Below are positions 1 to 10,261 of a stretch of DNA of 64,000 nt, one piece after another. The stretch is from [Anoxybacillus] calidus (GTDB taxonomy: Bacteria; Bacillota; Bacilli; Bacillales; Anoxybacillaceae). The stretch is taken from positions 193,877 to 257,876 of the forward strand of contig NZ_JACDUU010000004.1 of the NCBI RefSeq assembly GCF_013760845.1, read 5' to 3'. Position numbers and translations under genes: made by a program. Numbering within the stretch: the stretch's first letter is position 1; every line of letters starts with the position of its first letter. Under the pieces are notes generated by a model, which worked only from the letters and a program-made list of their open reading frames with translations, was not told the DNA's origin and did no database searches.

Positions 1-1
1 A

Positions 2-2485
2 GAAGATGAGTACTTTTATGAGCATAAAGGGGTTGTGCCAAAGGCTGTGATCCGTGCACTTTTTCAAGAAGCAACTAACTCTTCTGTGCGCACTGGCGGA
101 AGCACTTTAACACAGCAACTAGTGAAAAATCAAATATTAACGAATGAAGTTTCTTTTGAACGAAAAGCAAAAGAAATGCTTCTCGCCCTTCGTCTAGAAA
201 AGTTTTTCACTAAAGACGAAATTTTAGAAGCATATCTAAACGTAGTTCCTTTTGGAAGAAATGCATCTGGCCGGCAAATTGCTGGTATTCAATCAGCAGC
301 AGAAGGTATTTTCGATGTAGATGCGAAAGATTTAAATCTTGCACAAGCTGCCTTTTTAGCAGGATTGCCACAAAGTCCATTTCGCTATACGCCATTTACA
401 AGCAGTGGAAAAATCAAAGAAGATATTACTCCAGCTCTAAACCGAATGAAAACCGTGCTTCAACGAATGAAACAAGCTGGATATATTACAGAAAAAGAAT
501 ATAAAGAAGCTCTACAATATAATATTGCCCAAGATTTCGCTTCTCCTAAACCGTCGCCAATGGAAAAATATCCTTGGCTAACAATCGAAATTGAAAATCG
601 AGCAAAAGAAATTTTAGCTGGCATTCTTGCCAAAAAAGATGGATACGAGAAAAAAGATTTAACGCTTAACAATGCTCTTTATAATGAATACCTTGCTAAA
701 GCCGAAAAAAATTTACGACAAAACGGATATAAAATTCACACGACGATTGACAAAAATATTTACGACCGCATGCAGCAAGTCGTTCGTGATTATCAATACT
801 TTGGAAGCGATATTATCACAAAAGAAAAAGATCAAAAAACAGGAAAAATCGTTAATAAAGTGGAACCAGTTGAAGTTGGAGCGATGTTAATTGAAAATAA
901 AACAGGAAAGATTATTAGCTTTGTCGGCGGAAGAGATTATCATCGCGAACAGCTCAATCACGCCACTCAAGCATACCGTTCTAACGGTTCAACAATGAAA
1001 CCATTGCTAGTATATGCACCTGCAATGGAAATGGGGATCGTTCAGCCTGGTTCCGTTATTCCAGATATTAGACTTCATGTCAAAACAGCAAGCGGCGTAT
1101 ATAGTCCAAAAAATGCCGATGGAAAAACACACGGTTTAGTATCTGCCCGACGTGCATTACAATATTCATATAACATTCCGGCTGTTCGCACATATATGAA
1201 AATCGTGAATCAACGTCCTATTGCCTATTTAGAAAAAATGGGCTTCACAAGCTTAACAAAAGATGACACAAGCAATTTATCAATGGCTCTAGGTGCTTTA
1301 ACAAAAGGCGTCACCGTTGAAGAAAACGTAAACGCATATGCCACGTTTGGAAACTATGGGACATTTGTCGATGCCTATCTCATTGAAAAAATTGTTTCCA
1401 AAGATGGGGAAATCATTTATGAACATAAAAGCCAACCAGTCAATGTATTTTCTCGACAAACAGCTTATTTAACAATCGATATGATGCGGGACGTCATTCG
1501 ACAAGGTACAGCGGCTGCATTATCAGGTTACTTAAAATTTTCAGCGGATTGGGCTGGAAAAACTGGAACAGGACAAGATAATAAAGATGCTTGGTTTGTG
1601 GCGACAAATCCGAATGTTACATTCGGAGTATGGATGGGGTATGATACTCCAAAACCGCTACAAAAAGAATACAAAGGCCTAACATACAGCAGGCGAAATT
1701 TATTGCTATGGGCTCGTCTCATGAATGCTGCTTATGATGTAAATCCTAAGCTAATCGCACCAAACAAAAGATTCAACATGCCAGGTGGAATTGTAAGACG
1801 CTCGTATTGTACGATTTCAGGCCTGTTGCCATCTGATTTGTGCGTAAAAGCGGGGCTCGTTCAAAGCGATTTATATAATGCTAAATTTGTGCCAACGAAA
1901 GTAGATCATTATTTAATAAGCAGCGCTTCTGTAAAGGTAAATGGCAAAAAATACGCTATTCTAGAGTCGACTCCACAAGAATTCATCACTTCAGGAGTTA
2001 TGATCAAAAAAGAGTTGCTTGAAGAGCTTGGAATTAAAGGAGAACCTATTGATTTAAATGATCTTCTGCCTAAATGGGATGGAGCAAGTACTCAGTTTAC
2101 CAATCGTTTAGGAGAAAACGGAAAAAGGCCATCTCCTATCACTATACAGTTATCTAAACAAACTGTGTCCTGGAAACCGCACCATGAATCGGATGTTATT
2201 GGCTACCGAGTTTACTATGCCAAAAAAGAAGGAGAACCGTTTCGAATTGTTCAAATCGTTAAATCCGGACAGCCGCTTTCATTTACTGTTCTAAATGGAA
2301 TGTATTATGTAACAGCGGTTGATATTGCCGGAAAAGAATCCGCTCCATCCAATATTGTTCGCAAAATAGAAGTGCCAAAACTAAAGCCAAAAGCACCAAC
2401 TGACACCAATAAAGGGACAGAAACAAAAGAAGGTACAAAACCAGAGGAAACTATCAACCTGCCAAGCTCACCTTCTCAACAATAA
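2..2485 (+). CDS. Class A penicillin-binding protein (transglycosylase/transpeptidase), 5'-truncated by window
   Basis: Bifunctional peptidoglycan synthase acting outside the membrane: it polymerises glycan strands from lipid II and cross-links the stem peptides. The frame is open from base 2, so the N-terminus with the membrane anchor lies before the window. Visible residues 1-10 are the GT51 motif EDEYFYEHKG; next come GGSTLTQQLVKN (about 32), RKAKEML and ILEAYLNVVPFG. The transpeptidase domain has STMK (Ser about 330), SYN (about 389) and KTGTG (Lys about 520). The last 150 residues contain a fibronectin-III-like stretch and a low-complexity Lys/Thr/Pro/Glu tail. A GTG at base 35 is internal to the GT51 motifs and is not the true start. 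It converges on acsA, with a palindromic repeat between them. Which B. subtilis paralogue it matches cannot be settled here. Confidence 0.93.
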   Translation, partial: EDEYFYEHKGVVPKAVIRALFQEATNSSVRTGGSTLTQQLVKNQILTNEVSFERKAKEMLLALRLEKFFTKDEILEAYLNVVPFGRNASGRQIAGIQSAAEGIFDVDAKDLNLAQAAFLAGLPQSPFRYTPFTSSGKIKEDITPALNRMKTVLQRMKQAGYITEKEYKEALQYNIAQDFASPKPSPMEKYPWLTIEIENRAKEILAGILAKKDGYEKKDLTLNNALYNEYLAKAEKNLRQNGYKIHTTIDKNIYDRMQQVVRDYQYFGSDIITKEKDQKTGKIVNKVEPVEVGAMLIENKTGKIISFVGGRDYHREQLNHATQAYRSNGSTMKPLLVYAPAMEMGIVQPGSVIPDIRLHVKTASGVYSPKNADGKTHGLVSARRALQYSYNIPAVRTYMKIVNQRPIAYLEKMGFTSLTKDDTSNLSMALGALTKGVTVEENVNAYATFGNYGTFVDAYLIEKIVSKDGEIIYEHKSQPVNVFSRQTAYLTIDMMRDVIRQGTAAALSGYLKFSADWAGKTGTGQDNKDAWFVATNPNVTFGVWMGYDTPKPLQKEYKGLTYSRRNLLLWARLMNAAYDVNPKLIAPNKRFNMPGGIVRRSYCTISGLLPSDLCVKAGLVQSDLYNAKFVPTKVDHYLISSASVKVNGKKYAILESTPQEFITSGVMIKKELLEELGIKGEPIDLNDLLPKWDGASTQFTNRLGENGKRPSPITIQLSKQTVSWKPHHESDVIGYRVYYAKKEGEPFRIVQIVKSGQPLSFTVLNGMYYVTAVDIAGKESAPSNIVRKIEVPKLKPKAPTDTNKGTETKEGTKPEETINLPSSPSQQ

Positions 2486-2490
2486 TAATC

Positions 2491-2602
2491 GAGGCTGACC
2501 CAAAAGCAAAGTGTCATACCCCACAACACAATATACAGGACATAAGACAAATGAACGGTATATTGTGAATACCTGTGAGGTCAGACACTTATAGGTCAGC
2601 CT
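2491..2602. repeat. Dispersed nested palindrome, copy 1 (GCTGACC type)
   Basis: An imperfect palindrome between the convergent PBP and acsA genes. The outer arms are GAGGCTGACC and GGTCAGCCTT; inside them are AGTGTC..ACCCCA and TGAGGTCAGACACT; the core carries ACAATATA and TATATTGT. The same ordered blocks recur at about ten places in the window. It could act as a bidirectional terminator. Confidence 0.85.
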
Positions 2603-2611
2603 TATTCATTA

Positions 2612-4327
2612 TTAATCTTCCATTGTCGATAAATCACCCGTCGGCAAGTTGAGTTCCCATGCCTTTAAGACGCGGCGCATAATCTTGCCGCTGCGCGTTT
2701 TTGGCAATTTATCACGGAATTCGATTTCACGCGGTGCGGCATGAGCTGCTAATCCTTTCTTTACGAACGTACGAATGTCTTCTTTTAACTCTTCAGAAGG
2801 CTCATAACCATCACGAAGCGAAATAAACGCCTTAATAATTTCACCGCGAACCGGATCTGGTTTACCGATGACGCCAGCTTCCGCAACAGCTGGATGCTCA
2901 ACAAGCTTACTTTCAACTTCAAATGGACCAACGCGTTCCCCTGAAGTCATAATGACATCGTCAATGCGGCCTTGGAACCAAAAATAACCGTCCTCATCCA
3001 TATAAGCAGAATCTCCAGAAACATACCAATCATTGATGAAATAAGACTCATATTTTTGCGGGTTATTCCAAATGGTATGCATCATCGACGGCCATCCTTT
3101 TTTAATCGCCAGATTGCCCATGCGGTAAGGCGGAAGCTCATTTCCTTGATCATCAATAATCGCCGCTTTAACGCCTGGAATTGGTTTCCCCATTGAACCA
3201 GGCTTAATTTCCATACATGGATAGTTACATATAAGTTGTCCACCTGTTTCTGTCATCCACCAAGTATCGTGAATACGGCGATTAAATACCTTCATTCCCC
3301 AACGAACAACTTCCGGATTTAACGGTTCGCCTACGCTTAAAATATGACGCAAGGAACTTAAATCAAATTTTTTCACAAGTTCATCTCCTGCTCCCATTAA
3401 CATCCGGAATGCTGTCGGAGCACTATACCATACTGTCACTCCATAATCTTCAATTGTTTGATACCATGTTTCCGGGCTAAAGCGTCCGCCGACCACAACA
3501 TTTGATGCTCCACAAAGCCAAGGGCCAAAAATACCGTATGATGTTCCCGTTACCCATCCTGGATCAGCTGTACACCAATATACATCCTCTTCTTTTAAGT
3601 CAAGCACCCATTTGGCCGTTTGATAATGTTGAATCATTGCATTATGAACATGCAATACCCCTTTTGGCTTACCGGTAGACCCTGATGTGTAATGTAAAAT
3701 TAATCCATCTCTACGATCGACCCATTCGATGTCAAAATGTTTGCTTGCTTCCTTCATTCGTTTCTTTAAATCAAGATAAGGACCTTCTTCAACGATATTG
3801 TTCCCTACTAACAATACATATTTTAAAGCTGGGAGCTCATTCACAGGAACGCGAGGAAGCAACTCCGGCGTCGTGACAATGACTTTTGCCCCGCTGTCTT
3901 CTAATCGATCACGCACAGCCCCTTCCATAAATGCTTCAAAAAGCGGGCCTACAATCGCCCCAAGTTTAATTGCACCTAATACGGTAAAATATAACTCTGG
4001 AGAGCGTGGCATAAAAACGAAAACACGGTCTCCTTTTTCGACATCGGCCGCTTGCGTTAACACATTAGCTACTTGATTCGATAATTCTTTCATTTCTTTG
4101 AATGTATATTTTTCTTCCCTCGTAGCATCGCGATAGTAAAGAGCTACTTTGTTTTTTCGAAACGATTCAGCATGGCGGTCAATCGCCTCATAAGCCATGT
4201 TGACTTTGCCCGTTTCTGACCATGAAAAATATTTTTCTGCTTCCGACCAATCAAAATTTTTATATGTTTCTTCATAGTTTTTTAAGTTGAAATCCCCTTG
4301 TATGACTGGTAGCGCTTCCACTTTCAT
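2612..4327 (-). CDS. acsA: Acetyl-CoA synthetase
   Basis: Converts acetate, ATP and CoA to acetyl-CoA through acetyl-AMP, for growth on acetate or re-use of overflow acetate. About 571 residues, usual for the Bacillus enzyme. Visible adenylate-forming motifs are YTSGSTGKPKG (P-loop), TWWMTETGGQ, the hinge region YVSGDSAYMDEDGYFWFQGR, and PKTRSGKIMRR near the C-terminus, whose lysine is the acetylation site in this family. The ATG at 4327 is chosen because GGGGGAG lies 7 bases upstream; a TTG two codons earlier sits on top of the ribosome site. It is divergent from acuABC, which encodes the enzymes that acetylate and deacetylate it, as in B. subtilis. Confidence 0.96.
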   Translation of the reverse strand: MKVEALPVIQGDFNLKNYEETYKNFDWSEAEKYFSWSETGKVNMAYEAIDRHAESFRKNKVALYYRDATREEKYTFKEMKELSNQVANVLTQAADVEKGDRVFVFMPRSPELYFTVLGAIKLGAIVGPLFEAFMEGAVRDRLEDSGAKVIVTTPELLPRVPVNELPALKYVLLVGNNIVEEGPYLDLKKRMKEASKHFDIEWVDRRDGLILHYTSGSTGKPKGVLHVHNAMIQHYQTAKWVLDLKEEDVYWCTADPGWVTGTSYGIFGPWLCGASNVVVGGRFSPETWYQTIEDYGVTVWYSAPTAFRMLMGAGDELVKKFDLSSLRHILSVGEPLNPEVVRWGMKVFNRRIHDTWWMTETGGQLICNYPCMEIKPGSMGKPIPGVKAAIIDDQGNELPPYRMGNLAIKKGWPSMMHTIWNNPQKYESYFINDWYVSGDSAYMDEDGYFWFQGRIDDVIMTSGERVGPFEVESKLVEHPAVAEAGVIGKPDPVRGEIIKAFISLRDGYEPSEELKEDIRTFVKKGLAAHAAPREIEFRDKLPKTRSGKIMRRVLKAWELNLPTGDLSTMED

Positions 4328-4438
4328 TCCCAAACTCCCCCTTTATGTAAAATAATGATAATCCTATTATATTATACCTAACATAAATTCTCAATTTTAA
4401 AAAAATTCTAACCCAACTTTTTTTTCAACAAAATCCGA

Positions 4439-4491
4439 TATAATCCCCAGTAGTTATTTGTAATTGCGAACTTTTTGTGAAAACGCTTTAC
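4439..4491 (+). promoter_or_regulatory. acuABC promoter with cre-like CcpA site
   Basis: TATAAT at 4439-4444 lies in the acsA/acuA intergenic region and reads toward acuA; no good -35 is seen. About 34 bases downstream, TGAAAACGCTTTAC (4478-4491) matches the catabolite-responsive element consensus TGWNANCGNTNWCA at 12 of 14 positions. In B. subtilis both acsA and acuABC are CcpA-controlled, so a cre here is expected. Its position after the start site suggests a roadblock type of repression (inference). Confidence 0.55.
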
Positions 4492-4550
4492 GTTACATTT
4501 TTTTTTGTATATGGTAATGAGTAAAAAGGTATAAATCAGGTGGTGAACGA

Positions 4551-5183
4551 ATGGAACATAAAAAAACGTACAATGCCAAAGAATTAAAAACCCCAAAAGG
4601 CACATTAATTATTGAAGGGCCGATATCTCCGGAAAAACTATCAAGCTATGAGTTTCATCATGATTTAACCGCTTTTCGGCAACCAGAACAGCAGCATAAA
4701 GCTTTAATCGAAATCGCTCAACTTCCTGAAGGAAGGATTATTATCGCTAGACATGACCAAACGATTGTGGGCTATGTGACTTTCCTCTATCCCGATCCTC
4801 TTGAACGCTGGTCTGAAGGAAAGATGGAAAATTTAATTGAACTCGGGGCTATTGAGGTTATTCCTGATTTTCGTGGATGTGGAGTTGGTAAAAATCTTCT
4901 TATTGTTTCGATGATGGACGATGCCATGGAAGATTATATTATTATTACAACAGAATACTATTGGCATTGGGACTTAAAGAGAACGGAATTAAACATATGG
5001 GAATACCGTAAAATGATGGAAAAAATGATGAATGCGGGCGGACTCATCTGGTATGCCACCGATGACCCAGAAATATGCTCACATCCCGCGAATTGTTTGA
5101 TGGCTAGAATCGGAAGTAGAGTTGATCATGAATCGATTCAAAAATTTGATCGCCTTCGCTTTATGAACCGCTTTATGTACTAA
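4551..5183 (+). CDS. acuA: Acetoin utilization protein AcuA, GNAT lysine acetyltransferase
   Basis: GNAT-fold acetyltransferase which in B. subtilis acetylates the active-site lysine of AcsA and switches it off. 210 residues, the usual length. The acetyl-CoA-binding region is visible as [17 protein letters not shown] at about 103-119, the expected V..xxRGxGxGxxL pattern. The start is the ATG with AGGTGG 7-8 bases upstream. First gene of acuABC; it ends 43 bases before acuB. The divergent neighbour is its target, acsA. Function follows from family and gene order; nothing in the sequence is unusual. Confidence 0.95.
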   Translation: MEHKKTYNAKELKTPKGTLIIEGPISPEKLSSYEFHHDLTAFRQPEQQHKALIEIAQLPEGRIIIARHDQTIVGYVTFLYPDPLERWSEGKMENLIELGAIEVIPDFRGCGVGKNLLIVSMMDDAMEDYIIITTEYYWHWDLKRTELNIWEYRKMMEKMMNAGGLIWYATDDPEICSHPANCLMARIGSRVDHESIQKFDRLRFMNRFMY

Positions 5184-5226
5184 TAGCTTTTGTATTCGTT
5201 TTCTAGACAACAAAGGGGGAAAAAGA

Positions 5227-5871
5227 ATGATTGTTGAACAAATTATGAAAGCAAATGTAGTTACTCTCACGCCAACCCATACGATTGCCGATGCAATAGA
5301 GATGATAAAACAGCATAAAATTAGACATATTCCTATCATCAATGAAAATAGCAAAGTCATTGGAATTGTAACTGACCGAGATATCCGCGATGCAAGCCCT
5401 TCTATTTTTCATGCAGATGAACATTTAGAAGACTTACAAAAGCCTGTTAGTACAATTATGAAAACAAACGTGATCACAGGTCATCCACTTGATTTTGTCG
5501 AGGAAGTTGCTGCTTTGTTTTATGAACACCGCATCAGTTGCCTGCCAATCGTAAAAGATGACAAGTTAGTCGGTATTGTCACGGAAACCGATTTGTTGTA
5601 TACACTTGTTCAGTTAACTGGTGCTCATCAGCCTGGTTCACAATTAGAAGTGAAAGTCCCTAATCTCACTGGAATGTTATGTGAGGTTACATCTTTTTTC
5701 CGAAAAAGAAACGTAAACATTTCTAGCGTTCTCGTTTACCCTGATAAAGATGAGCAATATCAAATTCTCGTTTTTCGCATCCAAACGATGAACCCCATGG
5801 CCATTATTGAAGACTTGCGAAGCGAAGGTTATACAGTACTATGGCCGAACTTACCGGGGGTTTCATCATGA
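5227..5871 (+). CDS. acuB: Acetoin utilization protein AcuB, tandem CBS plus ACT domain
   Basis: Cytoplasmic protein of 214 residues with two CBS domains (about 1-60 and 75-135; repeats [21 protein letters not shown] and [20 protein letters not shown] are visible) followed by an ACT-like domain from about 140 ([17 protein letters not shown]). CBS pairs usually bind adenine nucleotides, so a role in sensing energy state for the acetylation switch is plausible, but the precise job is not established. AAAGGGGG precedes the ATG. Its stop TGA overlaps the acuC start as ATGA (5868-5871), implying translational coupling. Confidence 0.94.
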   Translation: MIVEQIMKANVVTLTPTHTIADAIEMIKQHKIRHIPIINENSKVIGIVTDRDIRDASPSIFHADEHLEDLQKPVSTIMKTNVITGHPLDFVEEVAALFYEHRISCLPIVKDDKLVGIVTETDLLYTLVQLTGAHQPGSQLEVKVPNLTGMLCEVTSFFRKRNVNISSVLVYPDKDEQYQILVFRIQTMNPMAIIEDLRSEGYTVLWPNLPGVSS

Positions 5872-7040
5872 AAAAAGATTGCATATTCATCTATTCAGAT
5901 GATTTCCAAAAATATAAATTTCATGACCATCACCCTTTTAATCAGCTTCGCGTTAAACTCACCTATGATTTGTTACGAACAATGAACGCCCTTGATGATT
6001 CACAAATTATCTCTCCCAGAATAGCAACGGATGATGAATTATTTTTAGTTCATGACCGCGCCTATATTGAAGCCGTCAAAACAGCCGGAGAGGGACGATT
6101 GCCGGAAGAAATTGCTTTAAATTACGGATTAGGCACGGAAGATACCCCCATTTTTCCGAACATGCATGAAGCAAGTGCTCTTTTAGTCGGCAGCACACTT
6201 ACAGCCGTAGATTATGTATTATCTGGAAAGGCAAAGCACGCATTAAGCCTAGGAGGCGGACTGCATCACGGCTTTCGCGGTAAAGCTTCAGGTTTTTGCA
6301 TTTATAACGACAGTGCCGTCGCTATTAAATATATACAAGAAAAATATAACCTTCGCGTCCTGTATGTTGACACAGATGCCCATCATGGCGACGGGGTACA
6401 ATGGATGTTTTACGATGACCCAAATGTATGTACATTTTCCATTCATGAAACGGGAAGGTATTTGTTCCCGGGAACAGGAAACGTCAATGAACGCGGGCAG
6501 GGAAAAGGATATGGGTTTTCTTTTAACATTCCCGTTGATGCCTTTACAGAAGATGAATCATGGTTGGATGCATATACACAGGCATTTCGGGAAATTGCTG
6601 ATTTTTTTAGGCCGGATATTATATTAACGCAAAACGGGGCAGATTCTCACTACTATGACCCTCTGACCCATTTGTCTGCAACGATGAAAATTTACCGTGA
6701 AATTCCGAAATTGGCTCATGAAATGGCTCATCAATATTGTGAAGGCCGCTGGATTGCTGTCGGTGGCGGTGGATACGATATTTGGCGGGTTGTACCACGC
6801 GCTTGGGCGTTAATCTGGCTCGAAATGACAGAACAATCGAATATTTCAGGTAATATACCACAAGAATGGATTGACAAATGGCAAAAGCACTCTCCTGTAC
6901 CATTGCCGACTGAGTGGGACGATCCAGAAGACCTTTATCCACCTATTCCACGCAAAGCAGAGATTACAGAAAAAAATGCACAAACCGTCATGAAGGCACT
7001 TTATCCGATTCGCAGCAACCGCCAAAAAATGAACCTTTAA
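5868..7040 (+). CDS. acuC: Acetoin utilization protein AcuC, histone-deacetylase-family enzyme
   Basis: Zinc hydrolase of the histone deacetylase fold that in B. subtilis removes the acetyl group from acetylated AcsA, reactivating it. 390 residues. Motifs seen in order are [11 protein letters not shown] (the two catalytic histidines), [13 protein letters not shown] (zinc ligands Asp and His plus the second histidine pair), [13 protein letters not shown] (third zinc ligand Asp) and VGGGGYD (active-site Tyr). The start is the ATG overlapping the acuB stop, with GGGGG 6-7 bases upstream; an in-frame ATG nine codons earlier has no ribosome site. Last gene of the operon; a dispersed palindrome follows. 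Confidence 0.96.
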   Translation: MKKDCIFIYSDDFQKYKFHDHHPFNQLRVKLTYDLLRTMNALDDSQIISPRIATDDELFLVHDRAYIEAVKTAGEGRLPEEIALNYGLGTEDTPIFPNMHEASALLVGSTLTAVDYVLSGKAKHALSLGGGLHHGFRGKASGFCIYNDSAVAIKYIQEKYNLRVLYVDTDAHHGDGVQWMFYDDPNVCTFSIHETGRYLFPGTGNVNERGQGKGYGFSFNIPVDAFTEDESWLDAYTQAFREIADFFRPDIILTQNGADSHYYDPLTHLSATMKIYREIPKLAHEMAHQYCEGRWIAVGGGGYDIWRVVPRAWALIWLEMTEQSNISGNIPQEWIDKWQKHSPVPLPTEWDDPEDLYPPIPRKAEITEKNAQTVMKALYPIRSNRQKMNL

Positions 7041-7053
7041 CGAAAAGTAAAAA

Positions 7054-7170
7054 GAGGCTGTCTTAAAAGCAAAAGGTCAGACCCCACAGCCACAACAAAT
7101 CGTACATAATGCTCGGTCAGTACATGGCAAACTGTAAGTAGTGTGTGAGGTCAGACCCTTATGGGACAGC
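7054..7170. repeat. Dispersed nested palindrome, copy 2 (GCTGTCT/GGGACAGCC type)
   Basis: Lies between convergent acuC and ccpA. Outer arms GAGGCTGTCT and GGGACAGCCT, inner blocks AGGTCAGACCCCACA and TGTGAGGTCAGACCCT. The outer arm differs from copy 1 (GACAGCC instead of GGTCAGCC) while the inner blocks are the same. Flanking A and T runs suit a bidirectional terminator. Confidence 0.85.
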
Positions 7171-7177
7171 CTTTTTT

Positions 7178-8173
7178 CTATTTCGTTGATTGACGATATT
7201 CAATTCGATGCGGCAATACAACGATATGATTTTCAACATGTTCTTTATTCATATACTTCGTTAATAGCCTCATCGCTACTGCACCAATATCGTACATTGG
7301 CTGGACAACCGTTGTTAAACGCGGTCGCACCATTGTCGCTAATCTCGTATTATCAAAGCCAACTACTTCAAGCTGTTCTGGAATGTTTACACCATGGTCT
7401 TGGGCGCTATGGATTACCCCTAAAGCCATTTCGTCTGTTCCTACAAATACAGCGGTTGGCTGTTCGTCTAATTCTGCAATTTTCTCATATGCTTCGATGC
7501 CGGAATCGTACGAGTAATCGCCTTCAATGATCAGATTTTCATCATATGTTAACCCATATTGTTCTAATGCGCGACGATAACCTGCTAATTTTTTATTGTT
7601 AATCGGATCGTCTGCCGGACCAGTTACATAAACAATGCGCTTATGTCCTTTCTCAATGAGAAACGCAACTGCATCATATGCAGCCTGCTCATAATCAATA
7701 TTCACAGATGGAATAATGTTATTCTCCTCTATCGTTGCTGCCAATACGATTGGAACCGGAGACTTTTTAAATTCTGTGACATGCTCCTCACTGATATATC
7801 CACCCATAAATAAAATACCATCCACTTGTTTGCCTAACATCGTATTTAATAAATGCAATTCTTTATCTTTATTTTGATCAGAGTTACTTAAAATAATATT
7901 ATATTTATACATTGTGGCAATATCTTCAATCCCGCGCGCTAATTCAGCAAAAAAGATACTCGAAATGTCTGGAATAATAACACCTACTGTTGTCGTCTTT
8001 TTGCTTGCTAATCCTCTCGCCACTGCATTCGGACGATATCCTAAACGCTCAATAGCCTCAAGCACTTTTTTTCGCGTAGATGGCTTAACATTTGGATTGC
8101 CATTAACAACACGCGAAACGGTAGCCATGGAAACGTTTGCTTCACGAGCTACATCATAAATGGTAACGTTCAC
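7178..8173 (-). CDS. ccpA: Catabolite control protein A (LacI/GalR family)
   Basis: Master regulator of carbon catabolite control in Firmicutes; with HPr-Ser46-P it binds cre sites. 331 residues. The N-terminal helix-turn-helix is visible as [20 protein letters not shown] (about 4-23), followed by the hinge helix [15 protein letters not shown] (about 47-61), then the periplasmic-binding-type core starting at [16 protein letters not shown]. The start is GTG at 8173, with AAAGGAGAG 9 bases upstream. It sits alone between two palindromic repeats, upstream of aroA-type genes as in other bacilli. A candidate target site lies in the acsA/acuA region of this window. Confidence 0.96.
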   Translation of the reverse strand: MNVTIYDVAREANVSMATVSRVVNGNPNVKPSTRKKVLEAIERLGYRPNAVARGLASKKTTTVGVIIPDISSIFFAELARGIEDIATMYKYNIILSNSDQNKDKELHLLNTMLGKQVDGILFMGGYISEEHVTEFKKSPVPIVLAATIEENNIIPSVNIDYEQAAYDAVAFLIEKGHKRIVYVTGPADDPINNKKLAGYRRALEQYGLTYDENLIIEGDYSYDSGIEAYEKIAELDEQPTAVFVGTDEMALGVIHSAQDHGVNIPEQLEVVGFDNTRLATMVRPRLTTVVQPMYDIGAVAMRLLTKYMNKEHVENHIVVLPHRIEYRQSTK

Positions 8174-8321
8174 AATTATCCACTCTCCTTTTTCATTATT
8201 TTAAATCTATTGCATGGTTTTATCCCCCAGACTCCGGCCATTTATGTAGAATATGATACGACACTTTATACAATCATGGCAACGTATTTACAAACATTTT
8301 GTAAATGTTGTCACAATTTAT

Positions 8322-8470
8322 AAGAAAAGCAGAAGCGATATGGAAAAATAAAGTAAAACTTCATCAGTGGGGCCTTCATCCCTACTGATGTTAGTTGAAC
8401 TTATCGGGTTCTAATCGTCTGTAAGACTCCCACCTGTAGAGGTGAGAGTCTTACAGACGATTAGAACGGG
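8322..8470. repeat. Composite palindromic element upstream of ccpA
   Basis: Begins with AAGAAAAGCAGAAGCGAT, much like the element after pckA (60055). It then contains the hairpin CATCAGT...ACTGATG (8362-8390) and a 60-bp palindrome at 8408-8467 whose 28-base arms (GTTCTAATCGTCTGTAAGAC and so on) differ at one position. No T-tract follows the large palindrome, so a simple terminator role is unlikely. It fills most of the gap between ccpA and aroA that is not taken by copy 3 of the dispersed repeat. Confidence 0.7.
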
Positions 8471-8478
8471 ATAAAAAC

Positions 8479-8587
8479 GAAGCTGACCCATCAGTGTCTG
8501 ACCTCACATCGATTTCACAATCTATAGTCCATTATGCCCTATATATTGTGTTGTGGGGTCTGACACTTTGCTTTTGGGTCAGCCTCG
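8479..8587. repeat. Dispersed nested palindrome, copy 3
   Basis: Outer arms AGCTGACCCATCAGTGTCTG and GGTCTGACACTTTG...GGGTCAGCCT; inner TCACAATCTATAGTCC against CCTATATATTGTGTTGTG. Orientation of the blocks is the reverse of copy 1. Located immediately downstream of the aroA stop codon, where it may end that transcript. Confidence 0.85.
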
Positions 8588-8594
8588 TCGTTTT

Positions 8595-9677
8595 TTACGC
8601 TTTTACCATTTGTCCTTGAAATGCTTTTAATTCTTCCATAAACTCATGGAATTGTTCAATGTCCATTTGCTGAGCCGAATCAGATAAAGCGACAGCTGGG
8701 TCTGGATGTACTTCTGCCATGACACCATCCGCTCCAATTGCCAAGGCTGCTTTTGCACAAGGAAGCAATAAATCGCGGCGCCCAGTTGAATGAGTGACGT
8801 CAACTAACACCGGCAAATGCGTTTCTTTCTTTAAGATTGGTACGGCCGAAATATCAAGCGTATTTCTTGTCGCTTTTTCATATGTGCGAATGCCGCGCTC
8901 GCAAAGAATAATCTGTCCATTTCCTTGCGACATAATATATTCTGCCGCATTAATAAATTCTTCAATCGTTGCCGCTAATCCACGCTTTAATAAAATCGGC
9001 TTATTCACTTGCCCAGCTGCTTTTAATAATTCAAAGTTTTGCATATTGCGGGCACCAATTTGAATGACATCAATATAATCGAGCGCTGTTTCAATATCAG
9101 CTGGCGTAACGATTTCACTGATAACCGCTAAATCATATTCATCTGCAATCCGTTTTAAAATTTTCAATCCTTCCAACCCTAGTCCTTGGAAATCATAAGG
9201 CGACGTTCTCGGCTTATACGCTCCGCCGCGCAACAGTTTCAGTCCTTGCTTTTTCACTGCCTCAGCGACTGCAGCTACCTGCTCGTAGCTTTCTACCGCA
9301 CAAGGTCCCATGATAAAATATTGACGGCCATCACCAATTTTTTCGCCTTTCACATCAACAATTGTGTTTTCTGGCTTTTTCTTACGCGATACAAGCAGCG
9401 CCTTACGATGATCATCTTCCTGCAATTCCAATCCAGCCTTAAAAATTTCTTTAAAAATATGTTTTAATGTTGCTGTATCAAATGGACCGTCGTTATGTTC
9501 CAAGATCATATCAAGCATTTTTCGTTCGCGAACCGGATCATAACGGTACGTTCCTTGTGTTTTTTTAATTTCGCCGATTTCTTGGACGAGCCTGCCTCGC
9601 TCGTTAATTAATTTTAAAAGTTGCAAATTCAGTTCATCGACTCTTTCCCGTAACTCATCTAATCTTTCATTGCTCAT
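8595..9677 (-). CDS. aroA: Bifunctional chorismate mutase / DAHP synthase
   Basis: First enzyme of the shikimate pathway (PEP plus erythrose 4-phosphate to DAHP) with an N-terminal AroQ-type chorismate mutase that mainly serves as an allosteric sensor. 360 residues: helical mutase domain about 1-90 ([30 protein letters not shown]), then a TIM-barrel synthase with [52 protein letters not shown] and [10 protein letters not shown]. The ATG at 9677 (MSNERL) is preferred because AAGAAAGG lies 9 bases upstream and B. subtilis AroA begins there; the ATG three codons earlier abuts the ribosome site. This is the aroA of Bacillus nomenclature (aroG-like), not EPSP synthase. Confidence 0.95.
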   Translation of the reverse strand: MSNERLDELRERVDELNLQLLKLINERGRLVQEIGEIKKTQGTYRYDPVRERKMLDMILEHNDGPFDTATLKHIFKEIFKAGLELQEDDHRKALLVSRKKKPENTIVDVKGEKIGDGRQYFIMGPCAVESYEQVAAVAEAVKKQGLKLLRGGAYKPRTSPYDFQGLGLEGLKILKRIADEYDLAVISEIVTPADIETALDYIDVIQIGARNMQNFELLKAAGQVNKPILLKRGLAATIEEFINAAEYIMSQGNGQIILCERGIRTYEKATRNTLDISAVPILKKETHLPVLVDVTHSTGRRDLLLPCAKAALAIGADGVMAEVHPDPAVALSDSAQQMDIEQFHEFMEELKAFQGQMVKA

Positions 9678-9742
9678 CCTTCTCATCCTTTCTTAGTTTG
9701 TAGAAACTGAAAAATATGGTACATTGCTAGTAATTAGTAATT

Positions 9743-9771
9743 ATTATAATGCAAATGGATACTTTTGTCAC
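9743..9771 (-). promoter_or_regulatory. Sigma-A-type promoter for aroA
   Basis: On the minus strand GTGACA (9771-9766) and TATAAT (9748-9743) are separated by 17 bases, matching the vegetative consensus at 5 of 6 and 6 of 6 positions. The element is about 65 bases before the aroA start. Confidence 0.75.
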
Positions 9772-9892
9772 CAAAAAACTTTAACAATTAAACGCTTTTA
9801 AGTAATAAAGTATCATATGACTTTAAATAAGTTGAACTGTCCACGAACAATAAAGCCGCCATTTTTGCATTAGATATAAGACACTTTTTGTT

Positions 9893-10195
9893 GTTGGAGT
9901 TATTTTACAAGAAAAAGACGGCTCTTATCAAATTTTAGATATGATCATGAAAGAGCATCACGAACAGGCAAATTCATGATGTGCTAGCAGTCGCTAAAAT
10001 CCTTATCGAATTAAAAAAAATACCGTCTTACTATAAACAAAGGAAACTGTCACAATTACTGATATTTTATGTCTTCAAGCAGAAGTGTCTCGCGAAGAAA
10101 TAACCGTTGCCATTTCTGATGCGAGTAGTAAACTATTTCATACTATCAGCCAAGAATATGATCACACTGGGAACTCGCAATCCCTCTTCTTGTGA
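9893..10195 (+). pseudogene. Decayed coding remnant
   Basis: This stretch has no intact gene but two protein-like reading fragments: 9893-9979 (VGVILQEKDGSYQILDMIMK, ending in TGA) and, in the same strand after frame disruption, 10052-10195 (LCLQAEVSREEITVAISDAS and onward, ending in TGA). Composition and codon use look coding-derived, with no ribosome site or start. I do not recognise the parent family. The 938-base gap between aroA and ytxJ otherwise holds the aroA promoter, copy 4 of the dispersed repeat and another broken small frame. Confidence 0.45.
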
Positions 10196-10261
10196 CAAGG
10201 AAGCTTGCATCGAGAGATGAATGACAAATCGTTTGATATGCAACGAGCTCAGAAAGAAAAT

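Noticed and set aside
672-890. 72-codon plus-strand frame inside the PBP gene
   Set aside because: Alternative frame of the PBP; Lys-rich through A-rich codons of the real gene.
5079-5424. Two minus-strand frames over acuA/acuB
   Set aside because: Shadows of well-supported acuA and acuB codons on the other strand.
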